Of a stretch of DNA of 36,459 nt, positions 8,670-18,786 are shown in pieces. A model generated the notes under the pieces. The model searched no databases. It was not told where the DNA came from and worked only from the letters and a program-made list of their open reading frames with translations. The number at the start of each line of letters is the position of its first letter. The first letter of the stretch is position 1. The stretch spans positions 1 to 36,459 of the forward strand of contig JACPTQ010000057.1 in assembly GCA_016192705.1 (NCBI GenBank), given 5' to 3'. This DNA is from Deltaproteobacteria bacterium. Lineage in GTDB: Bacteria > Myxococcota > JACPTQ01. Both the position numbers and the translations under genes were made by a program.

Positions 8670-10762
8670 CACCGCGACTCGGCCGTTCGTTTCAGATGGC
8701 CCTGTTCTCAATCTTTGCGCTTCCTTCACTTGTTCGCGCCGACCGCGGTGACGACTGGCGTCCCGAAGCGCGCGGCGATGCGGCGCTGTTGACGCGATTC
8801 AAGCGAATGCTCGAGTCGGACCCCGGTCGCGACTTTGCGCTGAAGCGGCTCATCGACGGCGTTGGACTCGCGCCGCTCCTCGCCGAATACGAGGCGAAAG
8901 TGAAAGCGAGCCCGAGAAGCTTCTCGCTGCGTGTCATCTTGGGCCGCCTCGAGCAGCGGGCCGGTCGCACCGAAAACGCCCTCGCGTCGTTTCGAACGTC
9001 GGTCAAAGAGCGTCCCGACTCATTTCTCGCGCGCCGCCTGCTCGCGGAAGCGATCGCCGATTCGAACGCCGAATCCGCTGACGATGCGACGCGTGCGTTC
9101 GAAGCTGCATTGCAGGTTGCGAAAAAGAAGGATGAAAAACGCTTTTGCTACAAGCGACTCGCCGCGCTCGCCGTGCGCGGGCGTGACGTCGCGAAGGCCC
9201 TTGGCTATTGGCGTTCGCTCGTTGACCTCGAGCCCGGCAATCTTTTCGCGCGCGAAGAGCTTGCGCAAACCCTCACGACCCATGGCCTTCACGACGACGC
9301 GATTCGTGAGTGGAAGGCGATCCTCGCCGCGCGGCAAGGCGATACAGCGAAGACGGCCGAGACGCTGCGTGAGCTCGGTCGCGCGGAGGAGGGCGCGGGG
9401 GCGTGGGAAGCGGCGGTCGCGTCGTATCGGCGCGCGCTTGGACTTGTGGTGCCGAAGCACTGGCTTGCGCGCGAGCTGCGCGATCGAATTCGAAACACTT
9501 ACAAGCAGCAGGGAAAGCTCGCGTTGCTCGAGGCCGTCTATGAAAAGCGCAAAGGTGCAAGCGACGCCGCTGAGCTTGCGCGAATTCGAGAGGCGATGGG
9601 GAAAGAGCCCGAAGCGATCGCCGCGTGGCGCGCCGCCATCGCACAAAAGCCCGGGGAACCCGCGCCCCATCTCGCGCTCGCGCGCCTTCTCGAGAATGCC
9701 CAGCGCAACAAAGAAGCGCTTCTCGAATGGGATGAAGTCGTGCGGCGTTTTCCGAACGAGCCCAGTCACGCGCAGAATCGCGCACTTCTCTTGGAGCGAA
9801 TGCGCGATAAACCGCGTGCGCTCGCCGCGTGGCGCAGCATCGCCGCCCGCGCAACGCGCGACGGGGCACTTCTCTCACAGGCGGCAGACGCCTTCGTGCG
9901 ACTCTCGGCATCGGCCGATGCGGTCGCGACGCTCAAACGGCTCGCCGCGACGGATCCACGAGATCCCGAGCCGCTCCGAAAACTCGGCGACGCTTACTTC
10001 CGGCAAGGAAAACCGCGCGAGGCCGAGACCGAATGGCGGCGCGCGGTTTCGCTCTTCCGCGACCGCGCCGATGGACTCGTCGAGCTTTCGCGGATTTTTC
10101 GCGCGCACGAATTGCCCGAGCGCGCGATCGCCGCCCTCGAGGAGGCTGCGCGCCTCGCCCCGTCGAACGCGAACGTCGCCGAAGATCTCGCCGCAGCCTA
10201 CATTCGTGCAAAGGATCTTTCCGGTGCCATTCGGATGCTCGAGCGCGTCCTTGCCGTCGGCACGTCGCCGCCACAACGCGCACGGGCGCGCGCGCAACTT
10301 GTCGACCTGCTCCGCGACAACGGCACGCTCGCCGAAGCGATCGGCACCGTCGAGAAAAACCTTCGCGCAAACCCGAAGGACCGCGACGCCTGGAGATTCC
10401 TCGCTGAACTTTACCAGAGGTCACAGCGTCCCGATCGCGCCGAGGAGATTTGGGGAAAGCTCATCGCCTCGGATCCCAAAGATATTCAATCGATGCTCGA
10501 CCTCGAGAGGAGCCTGGAGGCACGCGGGGAAACGGATCGCTCCATTCGCGTCCTGCGGACCGCGATCGCCGCCGTACCGCGTCGCACGAAGGCCCTCACG
10601 AAACGCCTCATCGACGCGCTTCAGAAGGCGGGCCAAGCCGATGCCGCCGGCGAGACCGCGCGCGGACTTGCGCGAGGATTCCCAGACGACGCAGAGGTTC
10701 AGGCGATTGCTGGCGCCGTCGCGCTCGCGAACGGGATGGCCTCGCGCGCGAAAGAGCACTAG
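8666..10762 (+). CDS. Exported TPR protein; 5' part of an interrupted giant repeat protein
   Basis: As read, 698 aa. The GTG at 8666 overlaps the previous stop (GTGA) and has GGGAGG 7 nt upstream. It opens a clean signal peptide: basic TPRLGR, a hydrophobic core LFSIFALP, and a VRA-D cleavage site near residue 24. An in-frame upstream extension is only a shadow of the preceding gene. The rest is continuous TPR repeats (many A..L...A..L.P units), so the product is a periplasmic or surface scaffold. The frame stops at TAG 10760-10762 in the middle of a TPR and then stays open, in the same frame, to 18181. I read 8666-18181 as one ancestral gene of 3171 codons. Whether this half is made alone, or the stop is a sequencing error, cannot be told here. 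Confidence 0.87.
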   Translation: MTPRLGRSFQMALFSIFALPSLVRADRGDDWRPEARGDAALLTRFKRMLESDPGRDFALKRLIDGVGLAPLLAEYEAKVKASPRSFSLRVILGRLEQRAGRTENALASFRTSVKERPDSFLARRLLAEAIADSNAESADDATRAFEAALQVAKKKDEKRFCYKRLAALAVRGRDVAKALGYWRSLVDLEPGNLFAREELAQTLTTHGLHDDAIREWKAILAARQGDTAKTAETLRELGRAEEGAGAWEAAVASYRRALGLVVPKHWLARELRDRIRNTYKQQGKLALLEAVYEKRKGASDAAELARIREAMGKEPEAIAAWRAAIAQKPGEPAPHLALARLLENAQRNKEALLEWDEVVRRFPNEPSHAQNRALLLERMRDKPRALAAWRSIAARATRDGALLSQAADAFVRLSASADAVATLKRLAATDPRDPEPLRKLGDAYFRQGKPREAETEWRRAVSLFRDRADGLVELSRIFRAHELPERAIAALEEAARLAPSNANVAEDLAAAYIRAKDLSGAIRMLERVLAVGTSPPQRARARAQLVDLLRDNGTLAEAIGTVEKNLRANPKDRDAWRFLAELYQRSQRPDRAEEIWGKLIASDPKDIQSMLDLERSLEARGETDRSIRVLRTAIAAVPRRTKALTKRLIDALQKAGQADAAGETARGLARGFPDDAEVQAIAGAVALANGMASRAKEH
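10760..10762 (+). other. In-frame premature TAG inside a TPR motif
   Basis: The codons before the stop encode SRAKEH and those after encode RRALELQPDHA. Aligned to the 34-residue TPR consensus (G8, A20, Y/F24, A27, P32), the neighbouring residues fit: G at 8, A at 20, A at 27, P at 32. The stop falls exactly on position 24, normally Tyr or Phe. One change from TAC or TAT to TAG explains it. Other genes here (252-2105, 3999-6026) end normally on TAG, so general TAG reassignment is not supported. Confidence 0.85.
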
Positions 10763-10981
10763 CGCCGCGCCCTCGAACTCCAGCCGGACCACGCGCCCTA
10801 TGCCATCGGGCTCGCCGACGCCCTGAACGACGCCGGCGACGCGCGTGGTGCGGTTCGCGCCCTTCTTGATTTCATCCGTGAGGCCAAGTCTGAAGACCAA
10901 GTCGCGGATCCGCTCAAGCGCGCGATTCGAATCGCACAAGCAAGCAGCCGCCAGGGTGACCTTGAGGCGGGGCTCGAGGCG

Positions 10982-13900
10982 ATGGTTCGGAAGAATCCGA
11001 ACGGATTCCCGCAACGTCTCGCGTTGGCCGAGGTCTACAAGCAATCCGGAAAGTCCGACGCGTACACCGCGCTCATGCAGTCCGCAACCAAAGGGTCGGT
11101 CTCTGCACCGCGCGCCCTCGAACTCCTTGCGGAGCGCGCCCGCGAAGCGGGTGACACCAGCGCGGCGATCGCCCACCTTCGCGAGCTGACGCGCTCATCA
11201 ACGTCTGCGGCGAAGCCCGCGCACTTTAAAACGCTCGCGGAACTCCATTTTGAACGCGGCGAGACGGCCGCGGCCGAGGCCACCGTCCGTGAAATGGTGG
11301 CACGCGCCGCGGATCCGGCCGTGGCGTGGCGCGCGGCGGCGGTCCTCTTCCGAAAGTTCGGGATGCTTCTTCAGGCCACGCACGCGCTTGAGAAACAGGT
11401 CGAAACGAATCCCAACGATCTCGCCGCTCGACTCGAGCTCGCGCGAACATTAATCCGCGCAGAGCAGATGACGGTTGCGGAGCGTCACCTCAAATTCGTG
11501 GTTGAGCGCTCGCCGTCGCCCCGCATCGATCTTGGATCCCCCATCGATCCGACTTCGCTCCTTGGCCTCACACGATCCTCCGCGCAACCCGCCCCGGGTA
11601 CCGCGACCGCCTCCGCGGGTCGCGACCCTCGTCGTGAGGCGCTCTCCCTGCTTGTTTCACTTTACGAACGACGTGGTGATTCCGACGTCCTTGTGCGATC
11701 CCTTGAGCGCCGCGCAAAGGCCGCGAAAGATCGCGTCCGCATCCTCATCGACCTCGTCACCATTCTTCGAGAGCGCGGCCAAGACGATCGCGCACTGCAA
11801 CTCCTCGAGAAAACTTTGGCCGAAGACCCGCGCGAGCCGCTTTGGCACATCGTTCTTGCCGAAATCCTCCGCGAGCGAGGCCGGTCGGAGCGCGCCGCAC
11901 GACTCTACGAATCGGCCGAATCGCTCGACCCGTCTCGCCTCCGCGACTTCCGGTTGCGCCGCATCCAACTCCTCCTTGAGGCAGGACAGGGCGAATTGGC
12001 CTTGAAAGCCGCGCTCGACTTCCTTGCGCGCGAACCCGGCGCGACCGGCTTTGCCGCGAAGGTTGCCGATGTTTTCGCCGATCGGGGTGACGTTCAGCGT
12101 GGCGCGACATTCCTCGATCGCTTCGCCAGAGCGGACCGCGATCCGGCTTCCATCGCTTGGGCCGCGCTTCGGCCGCACCGGGTACGCCTTTACACCGCGT
12201 CGGGGCGATACGCCGATGCCGCACGCGCCGTTCTTGAATCGATGAACGACGAAGCCCTTCGGGCGCCGGCCGACCCCGCGCGCGTTTACCTCCGACGGGA
12301 AAAATCGGTGGCCCAACTCTTGAAACTTCTCGATGCACCGGGACTTGCGTCATTTATTTCGTCCTCTGAATCGCGGGTCAAAAAGAACCCGTCGGATCTT
12401 TACGCGAACCTAGATCTGCACCTGGCCGGAAAACTCTCGCAAAACGTAAACCTCGAGGTGGTTCCACTCCCGCGACTCGTTGTCCTCTTGCCGCGCGATC
12501 GCGCCCTCCTTCGCGTCGCCGTCGAACGCCTCATCGCCCACCAGCGTCACTCGGAGCTCACCCGCGCCCTGACTCAACTTCGCGACAAAGCCACCGACGT
12601 TGGCCTTCGACGCCTCGTTGCGCAATCGCTTCTCGCCGAAATTGCGCGCCTCGGATGGAATCCGGGAAATCCCCTCGCCGGTGCGCTGATTTCCGATATT
12701 CTGGCCGGTCTCCCCACCGTCAGCGATCTCCGAATCGCCATCGACGCGCTCACCGTGTGGCACGACCTTGCACGCGCGATTGAACTTGGCGAGCGCGCAC
12801 GGGCCATGGCCCCATCTGATGCCTCGCTTTACGACGTTCTCGCGCGGCTCTACGAGCGCGCCGGCCAGCGAGAGAAAGCGCGCGAGGTGTTTCGAAAGTC
12901 GCTCGACCTCGGCCTCGCAATCCCGCACCGCGCGACGTCTGCCGCCCGCGATCGATTTGCGGCCGCTCAAATCCGCGTTCGCCAAGAGCTTCTCCTTTAC
13001 TCTCGGGCCGGCCTCATCGCCGATTACGTCAAGCGCCTCACCGATCGCCACAGCAAAGATCCGACGAATCCCAACACGGCTTACGACCTTGCCGCCCTTC
13101 ACACGATTCGCGGAAACCGCGGGCACGCCCTCTCGGTGCTTGAGCGACTCGTTCGCGCCCGTCCCACCGACGCCGAAGCTGTCACCGTCCTTGCAGACCG
13201 GTATCGCGAACGTTTCAATTACCACACGGCCATTGAGCTCTATGAACGCGCGCTCGGACTCGCGGGGGCCCCTCGAAAACCGATCCTCGAGGCGCTCTTG
13301 CGCTGCTACGAGGCGACCCGCAATCGTCGCCGCGCTGCGACGGTCGGACGCGAGCTGGCGCTGCAGTGGGGAGACGTTCATGCGCTCCGCCGGCTTGTGG
13401 GTGAATTGCGCGCTGCGGGACGCGTCGACGAAGCGGTGAAGGCGCAACGCCGCCTTCTGTCGCGCACCCTCTCGGCTCGATACCCCGATCCGAGAACTTT
13501 GCAGATTCGCGTCGACCTCGAGCTCGCCGATTTTCTCTTGGTCGACCTCGGCCAAGTCGGCCGCGCGTTGTCGCTCCTCGATCGCGTCGTCGAACGCGTC
13601 AGCACGCTCTCCCCAGAATCCGAGGAGCGAAAAGATGTGGTTCGCAAAGCTGTTTACCACTGGTGGAGCCAAAACCTTCTCGAGAAAAAGATCGGACATT
13701 TCCTCGAGGAAGCGAAACGCCACCCCCGCGATACGTTCCCACATGAAGTGCTGTACCAAATCGCCATACGTCGCGGCGACAGTCCGGCCCGTGTGCAGGC
13801 CCTGACGACCATAATCTCGCTGCGCCCAGGCGACGCCCGCGCCGTCCGAGAGCTTGCCGCGTTTCACGCGAGTCGCGGCGAAGTTGCGCGCGCACTCGAA

Positions 13901-16900
13901 TACCTTGAACGCCTCTCGGGGATGTCCAGCGACGTCAACTCGCTTCGCGACCTCGGCACCCTGTATCTGCGGCTGAGAAAAACCGCCGAAGCGAAACAAG
14001 CGTGGACACGCATGGTCGAGCGCCAGTACCCGTTTGTGAGTGGCCTCCACGCCCGCGTCAACCGGGCGTTCGCGTTGGCCGAGATTTTTGATCAGAACGG
14101 ACTGCTCGAAGACGCCGAGGCCGCGTTCCTCGAAGGTTTGAGCGCGTCGCCCACCATTGAAATCTCGCGACTCGATCGCGTCTTCCGCTTTTATCGGGCG
14201 CGTCGTCGGCCCGTCGATGCGCTTCGCCTCGCGGCACGTGAATTTTCGCGCGCCACAAACCGCTCGGTCCAGTACGGAATCATGGAACGCTTGGTCCCGT
14301 ATGGGTACGCGGCCATCGCAGAAATCCGCACGCTCAGCAACCTCGTCGACCGAAACGCAGTGCCCTCGCTCGGCCCGCATTTCCTCTACCTATTCCACGG
14401 GACCGTCGGGACGCGACTTTCTTACTTGGGCCGCACGGACCAAGCGACCGCCGCGTTCGCAAAGGCCTTCGAGAAGGGCGTCGGCACCGAATTCCTGACC
14501 AATCTCCAGGACCTCATTCGACGGCCCGGATCGTCGCCGATGCTCGTGACCCTTTACGAACGCGTCGTCGACCAAAATCCATCGAACGCCGGTTTGCTCA
14601 TCAGCGCCGGCGATTTTTTTATGCGGCTCAAGAAGAACGACACCGCGATGCGATTTTTCCGCCGCGCCGCGGAACGCTCCATGTCGGCCGCAACGGTCCA
14701 GCACTTCGTGCTCCTCTTGGACCAGAATGGCCGTGAGGACGAAGCGGACGATGTGCTGCTTCGCGCGCTCACGCGAATGCGATCGGACATTACGCTCGCA
14801 GAGCGAATTGAGGAAAGGTGTCGGTCGCGGCGACGGCAAAGCCAACGAAAGCTTCTCGAAACGGCCTACCGCACGCTGGAGCTGAACGACTCGACGCCCG
14901 CGACCGAGTTGCCCCGCTTCGCAGAGTGGTTCGTTCGTGCGGGCCGCCTTCGCGACGCCGTGGAAGCGATGCGGCGCGCGCTCGAGCGGGCAACCGTCGG
15001 CGTCAGCAGCAACCGCGCCTCGCGACTCCGACTCATCGAAATCCTCCGGCGATCAGGTAACGACGCGCTCGCGGACGAGGCCTATCTTGAAGAGCTCGGC
15101 CTCGGCGCGACCCGAGCCAAGCGGCGTCTCGATTTAGCACAATTGCTTTCAGCCCAAGGGCTTCGTGCCATCGCCGCTCGAGAACTTGAGCGCGCGGCGT
15201 TCCTCGCGCCGACCGATCGCGCGGTGGCGTTGGGCGCGGCGGAAGAGGCTCTGCGGTTCGGAGATTGGGCAACGGCCGAACGCATTGTGGAAATCACAAC
15301 GCGAGCATCGCCCCTCCCCATCGCGGAACGCGACGCGTGGTCACGGCGACTCGCCACGGCCCGCCAAGAGAATCCGCTCCTTCGCAATGCCCGAAATCTT
15401 CGGCTCGAGGACGGTTGCACCGCCGTTGCAACGGTCGATTCTCAGTTCGTTCACGTCGATTGCGCCGGAAGTCGGATTGTCGGGCGGACGGGCGTAACCG
15501 GCGAGCCGACGTGGAGCATCGCGCTGCCGCGTCTGCCGGCACACGTTGAAAGGAAGAACTTGAGCGTGCGATGGCGATATCGGCCCGTCGCGTTCCAGGT
15601 TGTCCGCGCGGTACATGACTCAACGCTTGTTGTTGTCCTGAACATCGAACAGCACGAAATCGTTCGCGGCCTCACAACCGGGCGCGTCACGGGAACCGTG
15701 GTTCAGCGCATTGACGTTTCTCGCGGTCCTTCGGGTTCGCGCGCCCGCCTCGCCTGGGAACGTACGTTGACCGGCGATTTCGCGTCGGGCGTGGCGATCG
15801 GAGACACCTCCCTCGCCGTTGTCGGTTCGATCACACGCGTGCTCAGCCTTGCGACCGGCGACGTCCTGGCGCGCCGCGCGAGCGGGGGCTGGCGATACGG
15901 GTGGCTGTTTGGTGATCGCAGCTCCGCCGCTCCCGTCGCGCTTCCCCACGCCACCGGAACACGGTTTGTCGTTGGGGGACCGGCCGGTCGAATTCTCGCG
16001 ATCAACGCGCAAACCCAAAAGATCGTTTGGTCGGCAAAGCTCGATGGCGCAATACGATCGCTCGTCGTGGACCGCACACCCGCTCCAGCTCCCGGTGCCG
16101 CAAACCTATTTGTCACGACGCGCAACCGACAGCTCGTGGCGCTCGATGGCGACGGGCGTACCGCGTGGCGACGCACCGCCAACGTCCCACATTCACCCCT
16201 GGTTCTCGATCGGCTCGTTGTCGCCGCGGAAAAAAATGGACGCGTATTTGCCGTTGAAAAAAGCACGGGCCGACTCGCTTGGGCGTCTCGCCTCGCAACC
16301 GAACCAACGGGGGCGCCCGTGGCGGCGCTCGACGGCGTCGCAATTCCGGGGTCCGGGAACACGGTTTCTCTCCTTGACCGAAACGGCGTGCTCCGCGCGG
16401 TGCGCCGATATGACAGCTTAGCCAGCGCCGCGATCCCGCTCGATTCAACGGCGTTTCTGGAACCCGTTCTTCGCGATGACCGAGCGACGGAATACGCGAT
16501 TCGACCGTGGGCGACAACCAATATCTCCAAGTTGCTCGCCGTCGCGCGTCAAATCCGTGAGTCGCATAATCCGGGCCGAGAGGCCGATTACCTTCGCGCC
16601 ATTGTTGACACCAAGGACTCGGAGCACCGCGACATCTGTCTCGCACTCGCTCAGATCGTCCAGAAGACTCCCGACAAAGCGGAACTGCTTCGATGGGCGT
16701 CGTGTTTCTACCAACTTAGCCCGCGCGGACCGCATCGCGTTTCGCGGCTTCTCCAACTTTTCGCGCAGCAAGCGAACCCCGCGAATCCCGTTGAGCGGAA
16801 GAATCTGTACGACAAACTGATGGCCCTTCGTTCGCGCGTCGAGTCATCGAGCCCTGAGGCGTTCGCACCGCTCGATGCCGTTTTGCTTTCGCTCATCCTC

Positions 16901-18181
16901 AGCGACAAATCGGCGACCGACAGCAAGATCGAGGACGCGCTTCTTCGTCTCGAACGAAGTGGAAGTGCGGCGGCCCAGATCGATTTTTGGGCGATCGCGC
17001 GTTCGGATTCGCGCCCCGCGGTCAAAGCAGCAGCCCTCCGTGCTTGGCTGCGAACAGGCGAACATCGGGCGCGCGATGGGATCGAAATGAGGCTCCGCTC
17101 GACCGATGCGACCGATCGGGCCGATTCGCTGGCGGCGCTCGAGCCCGACCTGACCCGCGACGATATGCCGTTGGTCAAACCACTGCTTGGCGATTCGGAC
17201 CCGGCGATCCGCGCACGCGCGGCGCGATTGATCGCGCGCATGAGCGATCCCGCGAACCCAGAGACGGCCGCGACGCTCGCGGTGCTTCGCCAAAACGCGC
17301 TTCACTTGCCGCCCTCAGAGCGGGTCTTTGCGGCGCTCACGTTGCACCGCTTTGGCGACCCGGGCGGACTTGGGATGCTTCGATGGCTCTACGCAAACGC
17401 GACGCTCCCCGTTCGCGTGCGAGCCGCGGAGGCCCTTTGGGAAGCTGGAGACCCGGTCGGCCTGCCGACGCTGATCAGAGACCGGCGTGGACGTGACGGG
17501 AGCTCGAGCCTCACGTCGATGCGAATTGCCCTCGGGAACCTCTACGCCTTCTCGCACGACACCCGAAGCGCTGAGCTTGAATTCCGGTCCGCCATTCAGT
17601 TTGATCCGATGTTTGAAAAACCGTACTTCTTGCTCGGACTCTTACGGCTGCGCGCGGGGCGCCACGACGAAGCCATCGAACTCTTTGATGATGCGCTGAA
17701 ACGCAACGACGCGTTTGCGCCAGCGCTTCTATTTGCGGGCCTCGCCGAGTTGCGTCTTGGAAACGCGAAGGCCGCAATGCGTCGCGTAACCGCCGCGATC
17801 GCGCTTGACCCTGACCTACCCGACGCGCGCGCCATCGCCTTGCTCGTGCGCGCGGAAACCGACGACCTGCTGGAGGTGACACGAGCCGCCCGCGAGCTCG
17901 TCAACCGCGAACCCTCCGCGCAACATCACTTTCTGGTCGCGCGGCTCCTCCTCCACCGGCGACTAAAAGAAGCGCGTGACGTCCGCGGCGCCGCGACACA
18001 TATCGATGCCGCGATGGCGTCGCGGGCACGAGATCCTGAAACCGCAATGGAGGCCGCCCGAATTTGGGACGAAATCGGCGACCGGGTCCGGGCTCGCGCG
18101 GCCTGGACGCGAGCGCTCGACCTCCTTCCAGAGTCGGCGACCGATGAACGGGCTCAGATCCGTGCGCGGCTCAACCGGTAA
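10982..18181 (+). CDS. Giant TPR / PQQ-type beta-propeller / HEAT / TPR protein; 3' part of the interrupted gene
   Basis: It is 2399 aa from the first in-frame ATG (10982); the frame is open back to 10763, directly after the TAG. That ATG lies inside a TPR array, lacks a signal peptide and has no good ribosome-binding site, so it is unlikely to be the natural start. Approximate layout: TPR arrays to residue 1465; a PQQ/BamB-like propeller at about 1470-1815 with recurring units such as GRILAINAQTQKIVWSAKL and GRVFAVEKSTGRLAWASRL (about six blades); a helical linker; HEAT-like repeats at about 2003-2173; and a final TPR set at 2180-2399. All are protein-binding folds, with no enzyme motif seen. 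With the upstream part it would be an exported scaffold of about 3170 residues for the MoxR/VWA machine. It ends at TAA. Confidence 0.85.
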   Translation: MVRKNPNGFPQRLALAEVYKQSGKSDAYTALMQSATKGSVSAPRALELLAERAREAGDTSAAIAHLRELTRSSTSAAKPAHFKTLAELHFERGETAAAEATVREMVARAADPAVAWRAAAVLFRKFGMLLQATHALEKQVETNPNDLAARLELARTLIRAEQMTVAERHLKFVVERSPSPRIDLGSPIDPTSLLGLTRSSAQPAPGTATASAGRDPRREALSLLVSLYERRGDSDVLVRSLERRAKAAKDRVRILIDLVTILRERGQDDRALQLLEKTLAEDPREPLWHIVLAEILRERGRSERAARLYESAESLDPSRLRDFRLRRIQLLLEAGQGELALKAALDFLAREPGATGFAAKVADVFADRGDVQRGATFLDRFARADRDPASIAWAALRPHRVRLYTASGRYADAARAVLESMNDEALRAPADPARVYLRREKSVAQLLKLLDAPGLASFISSSESRVKKNPSDLYANLDLHLAGKLSQNVNLEVVPLPRLVVLLPRDRALLRVAVERLIAHQRHSELTRALTQLRDKATDVGLRRLVAQSLLAEIARLGWNPGNPLAGALISDILAGLPTVSDLRIAIDALTVWHDLARAIELGERARAMAPSDASLYDVLARLYERAGQREKAREVFRKSLDLGLAIPHRATSAARDRFAAAQIRVRQELLLYSRAGLIADYVKRLTDRHSKDPTNPNTAYDLAALHTIRGNRGHALSVLERLVRARPTDAEAVTVLADRYRERFNYHTAIELYERALGLAGAPRKPILEALLRCYEATRNRRRAATVGRELALQWGDVHALRRLVGELRAAGRVDEAVKAQRRLLSRTLSARYPDPRTLQIRVDLELADFLLVDLGQVGRALSLLDRVVERVSTLSPESEERKDVVRKAVYHWWSQNLLEKKIGHFLEEAKRHPRDTFPHEVLYQIAIRRGDSPARVQALTTIISLRPGDARAVRELAAFHASRGEVARALEYLERLSGMSSDVNSLRDLGTLYLRLRKTAEAKQAWTRMVERQYPFVSGLHARVNRAFALAEIFDQNGLLEDAEAAFLEGLSASPTIEISRLDRVFRFYRARRRPVDALRLAAREFSRATNRSVQYGIMERLVPYGYAAIAEIRTLSNLVDRNAVPSLGPHFLYLFHGTVGTRLSYLGRTDQATAAFAKAFEKGVGTEFLTNLQDLIRRPGSSPMLVTLYERVVDQNPSNAGLLISAGDFFMRLKKNDTAMRFFRRAAERSMSAATVQHFVLLLDQNGREDEADDVLLRALTRMRSDITLAERIEERCRSRRRQSQRKLLETAYRTLELNDSTPATELPRFAEWFVRAGRLRDAVEAMRRALERATVGVSSNRASRLRLIEILRRSGNDALADEAYLEELGLGATRAKRRLDLAQLLSAQGLRAIAARELERAAFLAPTDRAVALGAAEEALRFGDWATAERIVEITTRASPLPIAERDAWSRRLATARQENPLLRNARNLRLEDGCTAVATVDSQFVHVDCAGSRIVGRTGVTGEPTWSIALPRLPAHVERKNLSVRWRYRPVAFQVVRAVHDSTLVVVLNIEQHEIVRGLTTGRVTGTVVQRIDVSRGPSGSRARLAWERTLTGDFASGVAIGDTSLAVVGSITRVLSLATGDVLARRASGGWRYGWLFGDRSSAAPVALPHATGTRFVVGGPAGRILAINAQTQKIVWSAKLDGAIRSLVVDRTPAPAPGAANLFVTTRNRQLVALDGDGRTAWRRTANVPHSPLVLDRLVVAAEKNGRVFAVEKSTGRLAWASRLATEPTGAPVAALDGVAIPGSGNTVSLLDRNGVLRAVRRYDSLASAAIPLDSTAFLEPVLRDDRATEYAIRPWATTNISKLLAVARQIRESHNPGREADYLRAIVDTKDSEHRDICLALAQIVQKTPDKAELLRWASCFYQLSPRGPHRVSRLLQLFAQQANPANPVERKNLYDKLMALRSRVESSSPEAFAPLDAVLLSLILSDKSATDSKIEDALLRLERSGSAAAQIDFWAIARSDSRPAVKAAALRAWLRTGEHRARDGIEMRLRSTDATDRADSLAALEPDLTRDDMPLVKPLLGDSDPAIRARAARLIARMSDPANPETAATLAVLRQNALHLPPSERVFAALTLHRFGDPGGLGMLRWLYANATLPVRVRAAEALWEAGDPVGLPTLIRDRRGRDGSSSLTSMRIALGNLYAFSHDTRSAELEFRSAIQFDPMFEKPYFLLGLLRLRAGRHDEAIELFDDALKRNDAFAPALLFAGLAELRLGNAKAAMRRVTAAIALDPDLPDARAIALLVRAETDDLLEVTRAARELVNREPSAQHHFLVARLLLHRRLKEARDVRGAATHIDAAMASRARDPETAMEAARIWDEIGDRVRARAAWTRALDLLPESATDERAQIRARLNR

Positions 18182-18277
18182 ACCGCTCGGACGTGCACCC
18201 GCGCCCAAATCTGCCCCCATGACCGCGTCCGCCGCGCAGTTGACGCGCGGTCCATCCTCGGACTCTGTTTGTAACCC

Positions 18278-18721
18278 ATGAATGCGCGCCGGCGTCTTCT
18301 TTTTGCCCTGACCGTCGCAGCGTGCGTGGGATCAAGCGCGCCCGCGCGCGCGACGGGCCCCGTCTCTTGGATCGACGCGGCTGGCGCCAGCGCATTCGTT
18401 TTCATTTTCACCGCGCCCCTCGACATCTACTTGGCGGTCACGAACGGGCGACTCGATTGGGGGAGCCGCGAAAGTCGAACTTGGGCGATCGTTGGCGGTT
18501 ACATCTCTGGCGGCCTTAGTCTCGCGATCGGATTGTCGTGGCTCACGAACGTCCCGAGCACGGAACGCCGGAGTCGCGGCTTACTTCTCCTCATGGGTAT
18601 CGCACAAACCGCTGTCGGGGCAGCCACCCTCGCCCTCACGATCTGGGGCCACACCCAATCTTGGTCACCTCCCGACAGCGGTTTTCGGGCGTCGCCCCTA
18701 ACGTTTTCGCTCTCCTTCTAA
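18278..18721 (+). CDS. Small exported or membrane protein of unknown function
   Basis: A protein of 147 aa. The N-terminus is a plausible signal peptide (MNARRRLLFALTVAA, then APARA before TGPVSW). Hydrophobic segments follow near residues 36-53, 70-88 and 100-122, so the mature product is probably a small inner-membrane protein. I do not recognise the family; small proteins of this shape are common in myxobacterial-type genomes. No clear ribosome-binding site precedes the ATG, so the start is less certain. It lies 96 nt after the giant TPR gene and 150 nt before the hybrid kinase, on the same strand, and may belong to neither operon. Confidence 0.65.
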   Translation: MNARRRLLFALTVAACVGSSAPARATGPVSWIDAAGASAFVFIFTAPLDIYLAVTNGRLDWGSRESRTWAIVGGYISGGLSLAIGLSWLTNVPSTERRSRGLLLLMGIAQTAVGAATLALTIWGHTQSWSPPDSGFRASPLTFSLSF

Positions 18722-18786
18722 GCGCATCAAGACCTACGTTTCATGACGTTCTCGGGTCCGCGCTCGCCATCCGCGATCGATGCGCA

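Noticed and set aside
10760-10762. TAG recoding as a general alternative genetic code
   Set aside because: The first operon gene and the BatA-like gene end normally at TAG, so a genome-wide reassignment is not supported; error, mutation or local suppression remain.
8931-10826. Second plus-strand frame of 631 codons overlapping the TPR gene
   Set aside because: Arg/Ser-rich shadow in another frame; the TPR frame has a signal peptide and good start.
12410-14380. Minus-strand open frame of 656 codons opposite the giant TPR gene
   Set aside because: Antisense shadow; no ribosome-binding site or recognisable domain, and the plus strand has a continuous TPR frame.
18221-18252. GACCGCG / CGCGGTC inverted repeat after the giant gene as a terminator
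   Set aside because: The 7-bp arms enclose an 18-nt loop and no T-run follows, so an intrinsic terminator is not supported.
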